NCBI GenBank assembly: GCA_947505805.1
Contig: CANNMA010000003.1
Span: 1 to 41,441, forward strand
Length of the DNA: 41,441 nt
From: a bacterium
GTDB taxonomy: Bacteria; Babelota; Babeliae; Babelales; CAIQNR01
Direction: 5' to 3'
The position numbers were made by a program, and so were the translations under genes. Below the pieces are notes generated by a model. That model did no database searches, was not told the DNA's origin, and saw nothing but the letters and a program-made list of their open reading frames with translations. This document shows positions 41,414 through 41,441 of this stretch, piece by piece (within the stretch, counting starts at the first letter, position 1; each line of letters begins with the position of its first letter).

Positions 41414-41441
41414 ATGAACAGAATACCAGAACGTATTTTAG
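41414..41441 (+). CDS. Start of an open frame running off the right edge
   Basis: Nine complete codons (MNRIPERIL) after AAAGGA at 7-base spacing. Too short to identify. The hairpin just upstream would fit a transposase gene, but that is speculation. Confidence 0.4.

Overview
The window is AT-rich bacterial chromosome with short intergenic gaps, Shine-Dalgarno-led starts, overlapping operon genes, and occasional GTG or TTG starts. A Gram-negative-type YidC with a large periplasmic domain, a complete MurC, an RseP-type site-2 protease and a SpoIID-like protein argue for a cell with two membranes and some peptidoglycan metabolism. The ribosomal cluster has lost rpmD (uL30), rplM stands without rpsI, and several lineage-specific secreted proteins of no recognisable family are interspersed. 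Together these suggest a reduced, probably host-associated, little-cultivated lineage; Dependentiae (TM6) or a similar group is my best guess, but this is inference and not proven by the sequence.

Layout. Positions 1-3050 are read leftward: a Gly/His-rich exported protein cut by the window edge, a small exported coiled-coil protein, murC, and a MerR-type regulator with a clear promoter and a palindrome over its -35 box. Positions 3147-7107 are read rightward: yidC-recR-pepP (membrane insertion, recombination, peptide turnover), then rplM ending in a strong bidirectional terminator. rseP is read leftward (7191-8276).

Positions 8634-28040 hold one unbroken str-S10-spc-alpha cluster: rpsL, rpsG, fusA, tuf, rpsJ, rplC, rplD, rplW, rplB, rpsS, rplV, rpsC, rplP, rpmC, rpsQ, rplN, rplX, rplE, rpsN, rpsH, rplF, rplR, rpsE, rplO, secY, adk, map, infA, rpmJ, rpsM, rpsK, rpsD, rpoA, rplQ. 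No internal terminator is evident before the one after rplQ. It encodes the ribosome core, two translation GTPases, IF-1, the translocon pore, RNA polymerase alpha, adenylate kinase and methionine aminopeptidase.

Positions 28100-33210 are accessory: a GyrI/Cass2-like effector-binding protein between two near-identical terminators, a GrpB-GNAT fusion read leftward, a GC-richer 488-base non-coding island bounded by 53-base inverted repeats, and two exported proteins of unknown function that share a leader, a promoter layout and a short peptide motif. This is the most novel part of the window.

Positions 33210-41441 return to housekeeping: an SbcC-type ATPase (leftward), phosphomannomutase, endonuclease IV, a CAU-anticodon tRNA, then a tight chain of zinc-ribbon coiled-coil protein, RNase HI, SpoIID-like protein and a YdjM-like membrane protein. 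The window ends in a long hairpin that contains the ribosome binding site of a gene running off the right edge.
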